A DNA stretch of 64,000 nucleotides, taken from assembly GCA_945860295.1 (NCBI GenBank), contig CAMAQH010000001.1, positions 248,001-312,000 of the forward strand, written 5' to 3'. Made by a program: the position numbers and the translations under genes. This document shows positions 19,247 to 28,214 of this stretch, in pieces (position 1 is the first letter of the stretch; each line of letters starts with the position of its first letter). Under the pieces are notes generated by a model that searched no databases, was not told the origin of the DNA, and saw nothing but the letters and a program-made list of their open reading frames with translations. This DNA is from Prosthecobacter debontii. Its GTDB lineage: Bacteria; Verrucomicrobiota; Verrucomicrobiia; Verrucomicrobiales; Verrucomicrobiaceae.

Positions 19247-21748
19247 TCAGAACCGATCCACTTGCAGCCGAACAAACTTTTTTTCGTTAGCTCCAGATGG
19301 AAGTGTCTGGGTCACCGCGACTAGTCTGATCGTTCCGTTGGGGGCGCCTTCAGCTACGCTGACACTGCCAGTTTGTGCCACCGTCACGGCACCTGCTGTA
19401 CTCTGCGCTATGGTTGTCCACAGCAGAAGATCGCTGCTGGTTTGTAGTTTGTAGATGAGATCCTCCGCGCTGGAATCACGGCGGAAGGTGACGGTGAAAT
19501 CTGTGGCACCGAGAGCTGCTGGTGCAAGAGCCGTGGCGAAATCACTCGATTCATCAAAGGCCAGGGGATTTAGGCCGTAGGCGTACTCGATCTGGTTCTT
19601 GATGCCATCACCATCGTTGTCTCCTTCTGGATCGACAAATTGACCGATGAGGTTGGTTGAAAAATAAGTCGCGAGCCATGTGTCGAAAGGAGCCGTCGGA
19701 GCGGCGTCATAGGTGATGTCTAGCGCTGGTGGTGACCCGCCACTCTGGATGCTGGAAAATTGGCAGGCCGTCGTATTCGTGGTCTCGTTGCTACGAATGA
19801 TCCAGCCTGCATTGGTCGCTGGCGCATTGACCCAAGACTGCACGTCTGTTTTGAGGAGCGTCGTATTTGTCCAAGTCATGAATGATGCGCCCGATTGTAG
19901 TGCGGTGGCAGATGCCGTGGCCGTAAAGTTACCGCCTGGAGTGGGCCACGCTGTAGTATTAAAAAAGCGATACGTCCATGTTGCGTCACTGGTGGTGGCT
20001 GGCGCTCCGTAACCTCCTGTCACATTGAGTGATGTGCCTTCTCCCCACGTTTGAGTCAGTCGATGCACCGTGAAGCTAGCACCAGCGGAAGAGGGGCCCG
20101 CTTTGGAGAGTTTAAGTTTGAGTTGGGCGGACTGGATAAGGGCAGGGTAGGGCACTTGTCCAGAGAGATCAAAGGCCACTAAGGCGCGTCGATTGTAGGG
20201 GCCATAGTTGGGTCCTGTTCGACCGGCATACAAGTAGCCAGTGCCATCGCTGTAGTCTCGAGAATAATCCACATCCTCGGAGAAAATAGTGTTGTCCTTG
20301 GATGCTTGAAGCGATTTTGAATAACTTTGAGGAGTGACGATTTTATAAATGCCGCCTGATGGCATCGCACCATCGAGTTCCAATACACCCCCTTTTGTTT
20401 TCAATCCGATATAGATCTCACCGCTTTCATCTTCTCCTAGGCAGAGGAGGCGTTGACCAACGATTGGATTAGATGAGGCAAGTGGCAGTGCCTGCGTCAG
20501 CGTGAACACACCACTATTAGGGGCAGTCTCTTCGAGTCCCATCATACGACCATCAGAAGCACCGCCAGTGGAGCTATAGTCACCGAAGATGTATTTCCCC
20601 TGAAGCCCAGGAATCGCAGAGCCTCGGTAAACGAATCCGCCCGTCACGGAGAGTCCCAATTGCGGTAATACCGGACTGGTGACGACCCCAACATGAGCAT
20701 ACATGGCGATGGGGTCTGTGACCACGCCGCCGGGAACAGGTGAGCCAACTGAGAAGGTAGGAAGCTCGATGCCTTCCTTGTAACGCCAGCCATAGTTTCC
20801 ACCGGAGACGATGAGATTGATCTCCTCAATTCGGCCCTGTCCCACATCGCCGCAAAACATGCGGTTGGTGCCTCCAGCGCGTTTGTCGAAAGAGAACTTC
20901 CATGGGTTGCGCATTCCAAAACAGTAGATCTCTTCTTTCACTCCGCCCCCTATGCCAACAAATGGATTGCTGGGCGGGATGCTGTAAGTCAGCGGTCCAC
21001 CACCATCTGGATCGACCGGATTGATGCGCAGAATTTTGCCGAGATACCGCGTCTTATCTTGGCCATTTCCCAAAGCGTTAGTGGGCCGTGGAGCGATAGC
21101 GCTACCGCCCGTGTGACCAGCGTTGTTGTCATTGGAACTGCCCCCATCGCCACAGCCGATATAGAGAAAACCGTCAGGTCCAAATTCGAGTTGTCCGCCA
21201 TTATGATTGGACTGTGGCTGAGTGAAGACGAGTAGCCTTCGCTCAGAAGTAAGGGGCGCCAAGTTGGGGTTCAACGGTGAAACTTCGAATTCGGCGATGA
21301 CGGTCACGCAATCCACAGGATCACCGACTTGAGGTGGAGCCGGATCGGTGCCCACGACATAGGGCTTGTTGTAGTTGACGTAAAATTTGCGATATCCGGG
21401 AGAATCTGGAGTCGCGAAACCAGGATGGAACGCCAGACCTAGCAATCCGCGCTCATCGTAGCCTGTACCAATCGTCACTGCAGGGCCTGGGCCATTGTCA
21501 GGCGCAACATTGCTGTTGCTGGCGATGTTGAGGAACGGTGTCGGCAGCATCATGCCGCCCTGGATGATGTAGATCTTCCCCAGCTGGTCGCAGACAAATA
21601 GGCGACCATTGCCATCAGGCGCATAGGTTATCGTGGTCGGTGAGTGGATCTGCTTCAGCACGACGGGTTTTAAAGCCAGGGTCGGAAAAGCGGCAACAGT
21701 GTGCTGGGTCAGTAGGAGACCGATGATGAACGTGATTCGAAAATGCAT
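19247..21748 (-). CDS. PQQ-type glucose/sorbosone dehydrogenase-like secreted protein with DNRLRE domain
   Basis: 833 residues with a signal peptide (~1-19). Residues ~25-470 form a six-bladed propeller of the GSDH family (SPTTITYAPDGNGRLFV, RGLLGLAFHPGFA, NHNGGQLEFGPDGFLYIGCG, FCGDVGQGRIEEIN). Such proteins oxidise sugars using PQQ in the periplasm or outside; many family members in this phylum have unknown substrates. Residues ~490-670 look like a DNRLRE module (YAGRTGPNYGPYNRRALVAF, VHRLTQTWGEG). Then comes an Asp-rich loop (DPEGDNDGDGIKN ~690) and a C-terminal beta domain common in verrucomicrobial surface proteins. It lies 26 bases downstream of the MbnP-peroxidase fusion on the same strand, so the two probably form an operon. 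Confidence 0.85.
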   Translation of the reverse strand: MHFRITFIIGLLLTQHTVAAFPTLALKPVVLKQIHSPTTITYAPDGNGRLFVCDQLGKIYIIQGGMMLPTPFLNIASNSNVAPDNGPGPAVTIGTGYDERGLLGLAFHPGFATPDSPGYRKFYVNYNKPYVVGTDPAPPQVGDPVDCVTVIAEFEVSPLNPNLAPLTSERRLLVFTQPQSNHNGGQLEFGPDGFLYIGCGDGGSSNDNNAGHTGGSAIAPRPTNALGNGQDKTRYLGKILRINPVDPDGGGPLTYSIPPSNPFVGIGGGVKEEIYCFGMRNPWKFSFDKRAGGTNRMFCGDVGQGRIEEINLIVSGGNYGWRYKEGIELPTFSVGSPVPGGVVTDPIAMYAHVGVVTSPVLPQLGLSVTGGFVYRGSAIPGLQGKYIFGDYSSTGGASDGRMMGLEETAPNSGVFTLTQALPLASSNPIVGQRLLCLGEDESGEIYIGLKTKGGVLELDGAMPSGGIYKIVTPQSYSKSLQASKDNTIFSEDVDYSRDYSDGTGYLYAGRTGPNYGPYNRRALVAFDLSGQVPYPALIQSAQLKLKLSKAGPSSAGASFTVHRLTQTWGEGTSLNVTGGYGAPATTSDATWTYRFFNTTAWPTPGGNFTATASATALQSGASFMTWTNTTLLKTDVQSWVNAPATNAGWIIRSNETTNTTACQFSSIQSGGSPPALDITYDAAPTAPFDTWLATYFSTNLIGQFVDPEGDNDGDGIKNQIEYAYGLNPLAFDESSDFATALAPAALGATDFTVTFRRDSSAEDLIYKLQTSSDLLLWTTIAQSTAGAVTVAQTGSVSVAEGAPNGTIRLVAVTQTLPSGANEKKFVRLQVDRF

Positions 21749-21774
21749 GAACAGTTTGCCAAGTTTCCCTCAGC

Positions 21775-23559
21775 CTACTTGGCCAATGGGAGTGGTGTCG
21801 ACTCAAATCGGCTGTCGGTCAGTGCCTTCAAGAAAGCGATGATAGCGCTTTTATCATCCTTTGTTAGGTGCAGGCCACCGTTAGGATGCTTAGCCAGATT
21901 TGGATCCAGTGTGTCGGTGCGAGATACGCCCACGCTGTAGTGTTCGAGTACTTCCTCCAGAGTGGTAAAGCGGCCATCATGCATGTAGGGAGCCGTGAGC
22001 GCTATGTTACGCAGGCTCGGTGTGGCAAAGGCACCGCGGTCAATACTTGTTTGGGTGACTTTGGAGCGCCCCAAATCAGCTTCTGAGATCTCTAGCCCGT
22101 TGTTACGGAATTGGTGGTCGGTGAATAAGGCACCGCCATGGCAGTGAAAACAATCACCGCCCATGCTGCCCATACGTGGCTCACGCTCCGTCATGAAAAG
22201 TTCAAAGCCTCGTTTTTCGTCATCACTAAGTCTCTCTTCTCCGCTTATCGAACGATCAAATTTGGAGTCGTGTGAAGTAAGCGTGAGGAGGAAGTTTTCT
22301 ATAGCCAGTCCGATCTTCTCCGTTGTTATCTCAGGCGAACCAAAAGCGCGCTCAAAGGCTGGGTCATACGCCTCTATCATGGCCAGCTTCTTTACCACAT
22401 TGTCCAGAGATTCATCCATCTCCAGATGATCCTGAATGGGGATGAGCGCCTGTGTCCGCAGGTTCGGTGCTCGACCGTCCCAGAAGAATTCACGCTTCCA
22501 GGCGAGATTAAAGAGCGGCATGGCATTACGGTCTCCGATGCCACCTGCAACTCCGATGCTGAAGCGCCGGGGATCGCTCAGCGCTGCTGCCTGGTCATGG
22601 CAGGAGGCACAAGAAATTGTCCCATCACGAGACAGTGCTTTGTCATGAAACAACAAGCGCCCTAGCTCCACGCGCTCTTCGATCAGTGGGTTGTCATTCG
22701 GGAGTGCAGGCATGGGGAATTGCGCGCCCATGGTGAATTTAAAAGGCGTGAATTTTTTCGGCAAATAAAGCGGCGTGAGTTTTGGATCTGCCGCCGCTTC
22801 AGTCGTCGTCGTGGACTCGGGAGCAATGCTAAATGCACGCGCTAGATTCTCTTTGAGTGCCAGCGCCAGCGGGTCGCCACCTTTCGAGTGGGTCGTCGTT
22901 CCGTCCTTGGCAAACGAAATGTTCTTCACGCTATCGAGCACGGCAGCGACATTGAAGACGACTGGGATGACCGCATCCTCCCGAAGATCGAGTGAGAGCT
23001 TGAGTGTTACTTCCGTGAGGAATGGGTCACGAGCGAGATGATAGGCGTAGCCCTCCGGCTGGCCATTGCCAGTTCGGTGCAGTCCTTCGAGTGCCATGAA
23101 GATGTAACCGCCCTGCCAACTCCAGTGCAGTCCGCAGAGATTCGGGTTCAGTGGATGGTCCGCAGCGCGCGTTGATGGATCGGCTGCATTGTTCTTGGGG
23201 TCGATGCCAACGTGAAAACGCAATGCCTGATATTTGCCTTCTGGGATCTCAGTCTGACGCATCATTTGTCTCCGCGTAGCTGCATTCATCCAAGCCGCGG
23301 AATTCGGAGCATTGAGCCACGATCCGTCCTCACGTTTGAGGGACACGCCGCTGATCAGATAGCTCAGTCGTGTGACTGACCAATCCTCTCCAGATTGATT
23401 GCGGTATCGCAATGAATCTAAGAGCAGGGGATTGGTACCCGCGTGATGATCGAAGACGAGTTGCAGTGTCGCTGCCTCAAGCGGTGCTAGGACACAGGTC
23501 AACGCCAGCGCTGCGCATGACAGCGCGGTTTGCATGAGGCTGGTTTTTTTTATCATCAT
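21775..23559 (-). CDS. MbnP-like domain fused to di-haem cytochrome c peroxidase (MauG/MbnH-like)
   Basis: 594 residues. Signal peptide (~1-30). Residues ~31-245 are an MbnP-like domain: LQLVFDHHAG at the start, TRLSYLISGVSL (~63-74), and the family signature LHWSWQGGYIFMALEG (~144-159) with Trp146 and Trp148. Residues ~265-594 are a di-haem peroxidase: haem motifs CASCH (317-321) and CFHCH (470-474), LGRLLFHDKALSRDGTISC before the first, and FATPSLRNIALTAPYMHDGR after the second. In methanotrophs MbnP and MbnH are separate partner proteins. MbnH, a MauG-family di-haem enzyme, oxidises a Trp of MbnP to kynurenine and MbnP binds copper. Here enzyme and substrate would be one polypeptide. Translation may begin at either of two adjacent ATGs. 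Periplasmic or extracellular; copper handling is inferred. Confidence 0.87.
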   Translation of the reverse strand: MMIKKTSLMQTALSCAALALTCVLAPLEAATLQLVFDHHAGTNPLLLDSLRYRNQSGEDWSVTRLSYLISGVSLKREDGSWLNAPNSAAWMNAATRRQMMRQTEIPEGKYQALRFHVGIDPKNNAADPSTRAADHPLNPNLCGLHWSWQGGYIFMALEGLHRTGNGQPEGYAYHLARDPFLTEVTLKLSLDLREDAVIPVVFNVAAVLDSVKNISFAKDGTTTHSKGGDPLALALKENLARAFSIAPESTTTTEAAADPKLTPLYLPKKFTPFKFTMGAQFPMPALPNDNPLIEERVELGRLLFHDKALSRDGTISCASCHDQAAALSDPRRFSIGVAGGIGDRNAMPLFNLAWKREFFWDGRAPNLRTQALIPIQDHLEMDESLDNVVKKLAMIEAYDPAFERAFGSPEITTEKIGLAIENFLLTLTSHDSKFDRSISGEERLSDDEKRGFELFMTEREPRMGSMGGDCFHCHGGALFTDHQFRNNGLEISEADLGRSKVTQTSIDRGAFATPSLRNIALTAPYMHDGRFTTLEEVLEHYSVGVSRTDTLDPNLAKHPNGGLHLTKDDKSAIIAFLKALTDSRFESTPLPLAK

Positions 23560-23657
23560 CGTTGCTCTAGCTTATCTACGCCGCCCAGCGGAGGCACGCA
23601 CAATCCAAGCGTATTTTCTTCTTTGCGCTTCGGTTCACGATCTCTACTTTAGCACTC

Positions 23658-24032
23658 ATGCTTCAAATCGTTTTTAATGACATTAGTGCCGCCGAACTGT
23701 CCCGCCTGCCTACGCAGATCCAGTTTCATTTATTGGAGGCCATGGATATTAAGCCCGGCGATCTCGATGAAGCACTTTTGGCCAAGAAATTCGGTGTTTT
23801 GGAGCGCTCGGCAGGCCGCAAACTTTATCGCTGCCGTGCTGGCGACCACCGCATCTACTTTGGTGTTAAAGATGGCAACGTGCGTGTTCATCGGGTACTG
23901 CACAAAAACACCTTTGCCGACTTCCTTTACCGCAGCAATCTCCCTGGTGGTGGTGAAGACAAAGCGCTGAGCCAGTCCAAGAACTTCTGGCAGCTCATCG
24001 ACGAAGGTGCCAAGACCCTGAAGATGGCCTGA
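23658..24032 (+). CDS. RelE/ParE-superfamily-like protein without visible antitoxin
   Basis: 124 residues. The central part reads as a RelE/ParE-type fold: an N-terminal strand (MLQIVFND), two helices, then LYRCRAGDHRIYFGVKDGNVRVHRVLHK (two blocks, ~55-82), which matches the [Y/W]R-x-R-x-GdyRv-[I/Y] ... v-x-vl-x-v-x-H pattern of RelE toxins. The C-terminal ~40 residues (SQSKNFWQLIDEG) extend past a minimal toxin. No small DNA-binding antitoxin gene lies on either side: upstream is the divergent peroxidase gene, downstream the convergent exonuclease. It could be a host-recruited RelE-fold RNA-binding protein rather than an active toxin. Confidence 0.6.
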   Translation: MLQIVFNDISAAELSRLPTQIQFHLLEAMDIKPGDLDEALLAKKFGVLERSAGRKLYRCRAGDHRIYFGVKDGNVRVHRVLHKNTFADFLYRSNLPGGGEDKALSQSKNFWQLIDEGAKTLKMA

Positions 24033-24036
24033 TCGG

Positions 24037-25047
24037 TTAGCTCTCAGCAGACCCAAACGAGAGCTCAAGCTGATCGTCTTTTTCTAGCGTCCAGGCGTCG
24101 TGCCCACGAGCACGCAGATCTGCCGCGAACTCCTGCGTGTAGCCATGTACCAAATAGATTCGGCGCGGCTTAACCCTGTCCACGGTCTCTAACAGCTCAG
24201 GATAGTCTGCGTGATCACTGAGCGGAAAAATCTCATCCACTTGGTAACGATAGCGCGCACCGGGCTGAAGAGCCCAGCCGGTGAACATGGCGGTTCGAAT
24301 CGACTGGAGATTTTTCAGCGCGGATGATTGGCGCACATTGGGTGGAAAGATGAGCACATGTCCCGTTACCTCCGCTTCGTCGAAAAGACGATAGTTCGGC
24401 AGTTCCCCGAGCAAAGATTTGACGGACTCCGTCAGCTTCCAGATCGATGGGTGTAGCATCACGGGATGTCCGACATCCTTGAGCGCACAGAGAATCTCCT
24501 GCGCTTTTCCAAGAGAGTAGCCAAGCAACACGGGTATGCCACCAGCGGCCAGTGTTTCGTGCACAAACGTCAGTAGTTGCGCGATAATGCCACTCATAGG
24601 CGGCATGATGAACCTGGGCAGACCAAACGTGGTCTCCATGATCAACGTGTCCGCTTTGAGGAGTTCACATTTCTCGGAACTCAATCCTTGGCGGAGTTTA
24701 TAATCGCCGGTGTAAAGCAGCGTCGAGCCATCACTCTTCCGCGTCAGATGCAGCATCGCTGAGCCGAGAATGTGGCCTGCGGGCAGAAGCCGTATTTCCC
24801 AGCCTTTCCACTCATGTGCCACCCGCAGCGGTAGGGAATTGAAAACGCCATTTTTCTTCAGGCCATAGCGCTCGCTCATAAGATGCAGAGTGAGCTCTGA
24901 ACAGAACGTCGATTGATGCCGCGCTACATGGTCGCTGTGGGCATGGGAGATAAAAGCACGCTCTACGCCGAAGTGTGGGTCCAGCCACAAATCCGCCTCT
25001 GGCAAGTAAATGCCTCGGCGGTGGGTGACAGTGATCAGCGGTGGCAT
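24037..25047 (-). CDS. Metallo-beta-lactamase-fold exonuclease (ligase-associated type)
   Basis: 336 residues from the ATG at 25047 (an in-frame ATG 24 bases further upstream is less likely because family proteins begin close to the GIYLPEADLWLDPH segment). The metal-binding motif HAHSDH is in AFISHAHSDHVARH (~33-46). Later motifs include LLPAGHILGSAMLHL, LYTGDYKLR, METTFG, FPLSDHADYPELLE and YLVHG, the pattern of MBL/beta-CASP nucleases, specifically the 'ligase-associated DNA exonuclease' subgroup. The usual partners (ATP-dependent ligase, DEAD helicase) are not in the window. Predicted cytoplasmic 3' DNA processing enzyme. It converges with the RelE-like gene with a 4-base gap. Confidence 0.8.
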   Translation of the reverse strand: MPPLITVTHRRGIYLPEADLWLDPHFGVERAFISHAHSDHVARHQSTFCSELTLHLMSERYGLKKNGVFNSLPLRVAHEWKGWEIRLLPAGHILGSAMLHLTRKSDGSTLLYTGDYKLRQGLSSEKCELLKADTLIMETTFGLPRFIMPPMSGIIAQLLTFVHETLAAGGIPVLLGYSLGKAQEILCALKDVGHPVMLHPSIWKLTESVKSLLGELPNYRLFDEAEVTGHVLIFPPNVRQSSALKNLQSIRTAMFTGWALQPGARYRYQVDEIFPLSDHADYPELLETVDRVKPRRIYLVHGYTQEFAADLRARGHDAWTLEKDDQLELSFGSAES

Positions 25048-25146
25048 GACAAGACAGATACGTGCCATCACGGGATCACAGAGGAATCAAAGACGGAAAC
25101 TAAAATCATGGTTGCCTCTAGTTCCTTCTGTTCAAACCTGAGCACC

Positions 25147-25755
25147 ATGCCTGAAATCATCTTTGCTACCTCAAATGCTCACAAAACCCAAGAGGTCGCC
25201 GCCATGCTGGGAGATGTCTGGAACGTGCAGAGCTTATGTGCATATCCTGGCATTACTTTGCCTGAAGAGACAGGAACAACGTTTGAAGCGAATGCCGTCA
25301 TCAAAGCAGTGGGCGCTAGTGTGGCACTGCCGGGCCTATTGATTTTAGCAGACGATTCAGGCCTGGAAGTCGATGCACTCAATGGTGAACCCGGCGTTTA
25401 CTCCGCGCGTTATGCTGGCGTAGATGCCACCGATGCTGACAATCGCCGTAAGCTCAAAGACGAGCTGCGGAAGCAGGCAAGCAATTCAGGCCTGCCTTTT
25501 CTCGGACGCTTTCGCTGTTGCTTGGCGCTCGTCAGAGATGGGCAAGTACTCAAGGCCACGCATGGCGCTGTTGAGGGATCTTTACGTCTGCAGGAGCAGG
25601 GCTCAGGCGGCTTTGGCTATGATGCTCTTTTCCAGCCTGTGGGCTATGAGGACACATTCGGCGTCCTTTCTGCCGAGGTGAAAAATAGCCTCAGTCATCG
25701 CGCATGCGCCATGGCAGAGATGAAAGCCTGGCTGGCAGGGAACCTGATGCCGTAA
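25147..25755 (+). CDS. rdgB: XTP/dITP diphosphatase, RdgB/HAM1 family
   Basis: 202 residues. Hydrolyses non-canonical purine triphosphates (XTP, dITP) to monophosphates and pyrophosphate, keeping them out of DNA and RNA; cytoplasmic. Motifs: ATSNAHKTQEVAAML at the N-terminus, ADDSGLEVDALNGEPGVYSA (~63-82), the GSGGFGYDALFQP loop and SHRACAM near the end. The frame is open for 78 more codons upstream, but the ATG at 25147 puts the nucleotide-binding TSN-x-x-K motif at its usual position next to the N-terminus. Confidence 0.93.
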   Translation: MPEIIFATSNAHKTQEVAAMLGDVWNVQSLCAYPGITLPEETGTTFEANAVIKAVGASVALPGLLILADDSGLEVDALNGEPGVYSARYAGVDATDADNRRKLKDELRKQASNSGLPFLGRFRCCLALVRDGQVLKATHGAVEGSLRLQEQGSGGFGYDALFQPVGYEDTFGVLSAEVKNSLSHRACAMAEMKAWLAGNLMP

Positions 25756-25781
25756 GCCACGTTTGCTGAGTGTGCTCATCA

Positions 25782-27173
25782 CTACCCCTGTGGTAGTCGA
25801 ATCCAGAAGCTGGCACCGCCGGTGTCGCGATTGCTGACGCCGACACTGCCGCTGTGGGCTGTGGCGATGGCGCGGACGAGGCTGAGTCCGAGTCCGATGC
25901 CTGGTGACCGTGAGATGGCTGCGGAGCCGCGGTTGTAGCGCTCCCAGATACTCTGCATTTCGGCTGGGTGGACGCCGGGGCCGGTGTCGTTCACACTAAT
26001 GATGGCTCCAGTTCCATCTGCCTGCCAGCGGACGGTGATGGCACCGCCCTTCGGAGTGTAAGCAAGTGCGTTGTCGAGTAGGTTGGCCACGGCTTGAGTC
26101 AGCAGCTCGCGGTCCACGTTAAGCATTAGATCGAGTCCTTGCTCAATGCTGAGTGCGAGGTGCCGGTCTTCAGCGGCGGGGCCAAAAAGTTCGATCAGCT
26201 TTTGCAGCAAATCATGGATCGGTGTGGCCTGGCGGTGGAGCCGCAGTGCGCCGTGATCACCTGCGCGCACGGTGAGAATGGTCTGCACAAGTTGCGCAGC
26301 GCGGTCGATCTCCTCCAGGCTGCGCGCTGCAGCTTCTTGGGCTTGATCGTTGTCGGTATGATCGTGCAGGGATTCTAGATTGCCGCGAATGCGTGCTAGC
26401 GGCGTGCGCAGCTCATGAGCGAGCTGATCATTGGTTGATTGAAGCTCGCGTGTCAGGCTGAGGATTTTGTCCAGCCCGGCATTGATCACTGAGGCCAGTG
26501 TTTTTAATTCAGGAATTGCGGTCGGGGCGATGAGGCGCACCTCACCCTCAGGTAGATGTAGATTCTTGGCACTGGCTGTGAAGGCCTTGATGGGATTGAG
26601 TACATCATGCGAGTACCAGAGTACTGGCAGCAAAGCCACGAGCGCGGCCATGATACCAGCTAACAAAAGATGCTTCCGGATATTGGTGAGGTAGCGCTCG
26701 GCCTTTACACTGGAGCGGCCGAACCATAGCGTGTTATCATCATGCAGGTGGATGGCTCCTAGACTGAGCCGCTGCGGGCGCTCAGTGAGGGCGATGTCTG
26801 TCAGGGCTGTGTCTCCCTTCTTGAGCAGCTCCTTGGGTGGCAGGGTGGGCCAAGGGTACAGACTCATCTCTTCAGGGACCGTCGCATAGATTAGTTTCCC
26901 GTCGGCATCCATGATCCGCAGGGCATTGCTTTCGGCATGTTGGCCAGCGGGGAAGATCTCGCTCACGCCAGCTACGCCGGTGTGCTGGTAAATAGCAGCG
27001 TACTCCACGAGATCGTCCATGATGATCTCCTGGTCTGCCCGCCGTAAGTCTCGGCTCACGGCGGCACGAACAAAGAAAAGCGTCAGAGCGATGCTGCTAC
27101 CGATGATGAGTGCGAGCAGTAGCGCTAGTCGCCATTGAGAGGGCAGCCGTTCAGGCCATATTTTTGAAAACAT
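25782..27173 (-). CDS. Sensor histidine kinase
   Basis: 463 residues, inner membrane. Two transmembrane helices (~15-39 and ~168-188) flank a ~130-residue periplasmic sensor region. A HAMP-like linker (~190-240) is followed by the HisKA domain with phospho-acceptor His253 (LAHELRTPLARIRGN). The ATPase domain has the N box NLLDNALAY (364-372), DTGPG (396-400) and GIGLGLSLV (425-433). All catalytic residues are present. The start overlaps the response-regulator gene by 23 bases, so the two are translationally coupled. The signal sensed is unknown; a weak resemblance to metal-responsive CusS-type kinases is not enough for a name. Confidence 0.92.
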   Translation of the reverse strand: MFSKIWPERLPSQWRLALLLALIIGSSIALTLFFVRAAVSRDLRRADQEIIMDDLVEYAAIYQHTGVAGVSEIFPAGQHAESNALRIMDADGKLIYATVPEEMSLYPWPTLPPKELLKKGDTALTDIALTERPQRLSLGAIHLHDDNTLWFGRSSVKAERYLTNIRKHLLLAGIMAALVALLPVLWYSHDVLNPIKAFTASAKNLHLPEGEVRLIAPTAIPELKTLASVINAGLDKILSLTRELQSTNDQLAHELRTPLARIRGNLESLHDHTDNDQAQEAAARSLEEIDRAAQLVQTILTVRAGDHGALRLHRQATPIHDLLQKLIELFGPAAEDRHLALSIEQGLDLMLNVDRELLTQAVANLLDNALAYTPKGGAITVRWQADGTGAIISVNDTGPGVHPAEMQSIWERYNRGSAAISRSPGIGLGLSLVRAIATAHSGSVGVSNRDTGGASFWIRLPQG

Positions 27174-27825
27174 AGCCTTTGCCTCGGATGGTTACGATGT
27201 GGATGTTGCAGTCTGGGATTTCCAGTTTTCGGCGCAGTCGGCAGATCATGGCATCCACCACATTGGTGCCTGGATCAAAGTGGATGTCCCACACCTGCTC
27301 CAGGAGATACTGTTTTGGCATGATGCGCCCCTCGTGATTCATCAGCACCTCCAGCAGCATCCATTCACGCGGCTGTAACTCCACGGTCTGAGTGCCACAG
27401 GTGATGCGGCGCTTCACCGGATCGAGCCGACAGTTACCGATTTTTCTTTGAGTCGGCTGAGTGTGACTGGCACGCCGATGCAGTGCATCCAGGCGAGCTA
27501 GCAGCTCTTCAGCGGCAAAAGGTTTCGTCAGGTAATCGTCCCCACCAGCAGCCAGGCCACGCACGCGGTCGGCTACACTGGCGCGTGCTGTGAGAAAGAG
27601 CACTGGTGTGAGCACGCCCTGCTGACGTAGGCTTTCCACGATGCTAAAGCCGTCCATGTCCGGTAGTCCCACATCTAGAATGGCGGCATCGCAGGCATGA
27701 CTTTTCAGCCATGCTAGGGCCGGCTTGCCCAGCTCCTCACAGTGCAATTCATGCCCAGCCTCGATCATCCACTCGGCCATCTGGCGGCCGAGCTCAGGGT
27801 CATCTTCGACGAGGAGGAGATTCAT
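27151..27825 (-). CDS. OmpR/PhoB-family response regulator
   Basis: 224 residues. Receiver domain 1-~115 with acidic pair Asp8/Asp9, phospho-acceptor Asp51 (AAILDVGLPDMDG), Thr79 and Lys101 (LTKPF). DNA-binding winged helix ~125-222 (ELQPREWMLLEVLMNHEGRI, FDPGTNVVDAMICRLRRKLE, IRGKGYVF). First gene of a two-gene operon with the overlapping kinase. Its targets cannot be read from the window. Confidence 0.93.
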   Translation of the reverse strand: MNLLLVEDDPELGRQMAEWMIEAGHELHCEELGKPALAWLKSHACDAAILDVGLPDMDGFSIVESLRQQGVLTPVLFLTARASVADRVRGLAAGGDDYLTKPFAAEELLARLDALHRRASHTQPTQRKIGNCRLDPVKRRITCGTQTVELQPREWMLLEVLMNHEGRIMPKQYLLEQVWDIHFDPGTNVVDAMICRLRRKLEIPDCNIHIVTIRGKGYVFKNMA

Positions 27826-28214
27826 GGAACGCGATCTTTAGCAGTGGGCAAAGGACTATTGAAACTCAAAAAGAAGACGGTTCGTGCGATTTCTATTGGA
27901 AAGCGCGCCAGCGGCTCAGTCATTTGCATGACATACTCTGCGCACATACTGCTTATTATTCGATTTTATTGACCGAGAACATATGAACGGTGTGAAAACT
28001 GCATGCGCTAACACGCCACTGGCTTTATCAACTCCATCATTTTCCTGCTGAACATCGGTGGGTTATGGGTGCAGTAAATTTTGGCAGCACGGTCATGATC
28101 AGCGTGAGAGTTCTGTTGAGCGCGGCTAAGTCCGCTGGCGAAGCAGCGACGTGGTGTGGCGAAGAAAACAGTGCCTTTGGTGGCGAAGTTCACGCCGTCA
28201 GTGAGTTGAACGAG
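27826..28214. other. Intergenic region between response regulator and miaB
   Basis: These 389 bases carry no recognisable gene. A 61-codon minus-strand frame at 28008-28193 encodes a peptide with no family resemblance and is probably spurious. The AT-rich part at 27930-27985 could hold the promoter of the minus-strand two-component operon, but I see no clear -35/-10 pair. No terminator hairpin for miaB (which ends at 28215) is evident. Confidence 0.4.

Noticed and set aside
24913-25146. Upstream extension of rdgB by 78 codons
   Set aside because: The extension is antisense to the exonuclease gene, and the nucleotide-binding motif belongs at the N-terminus.
28008-28193. 61-codon minus-strand frame between miaB and the response regulator
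   Set aside because: No start-site signal, no family resemblance; probably chance.
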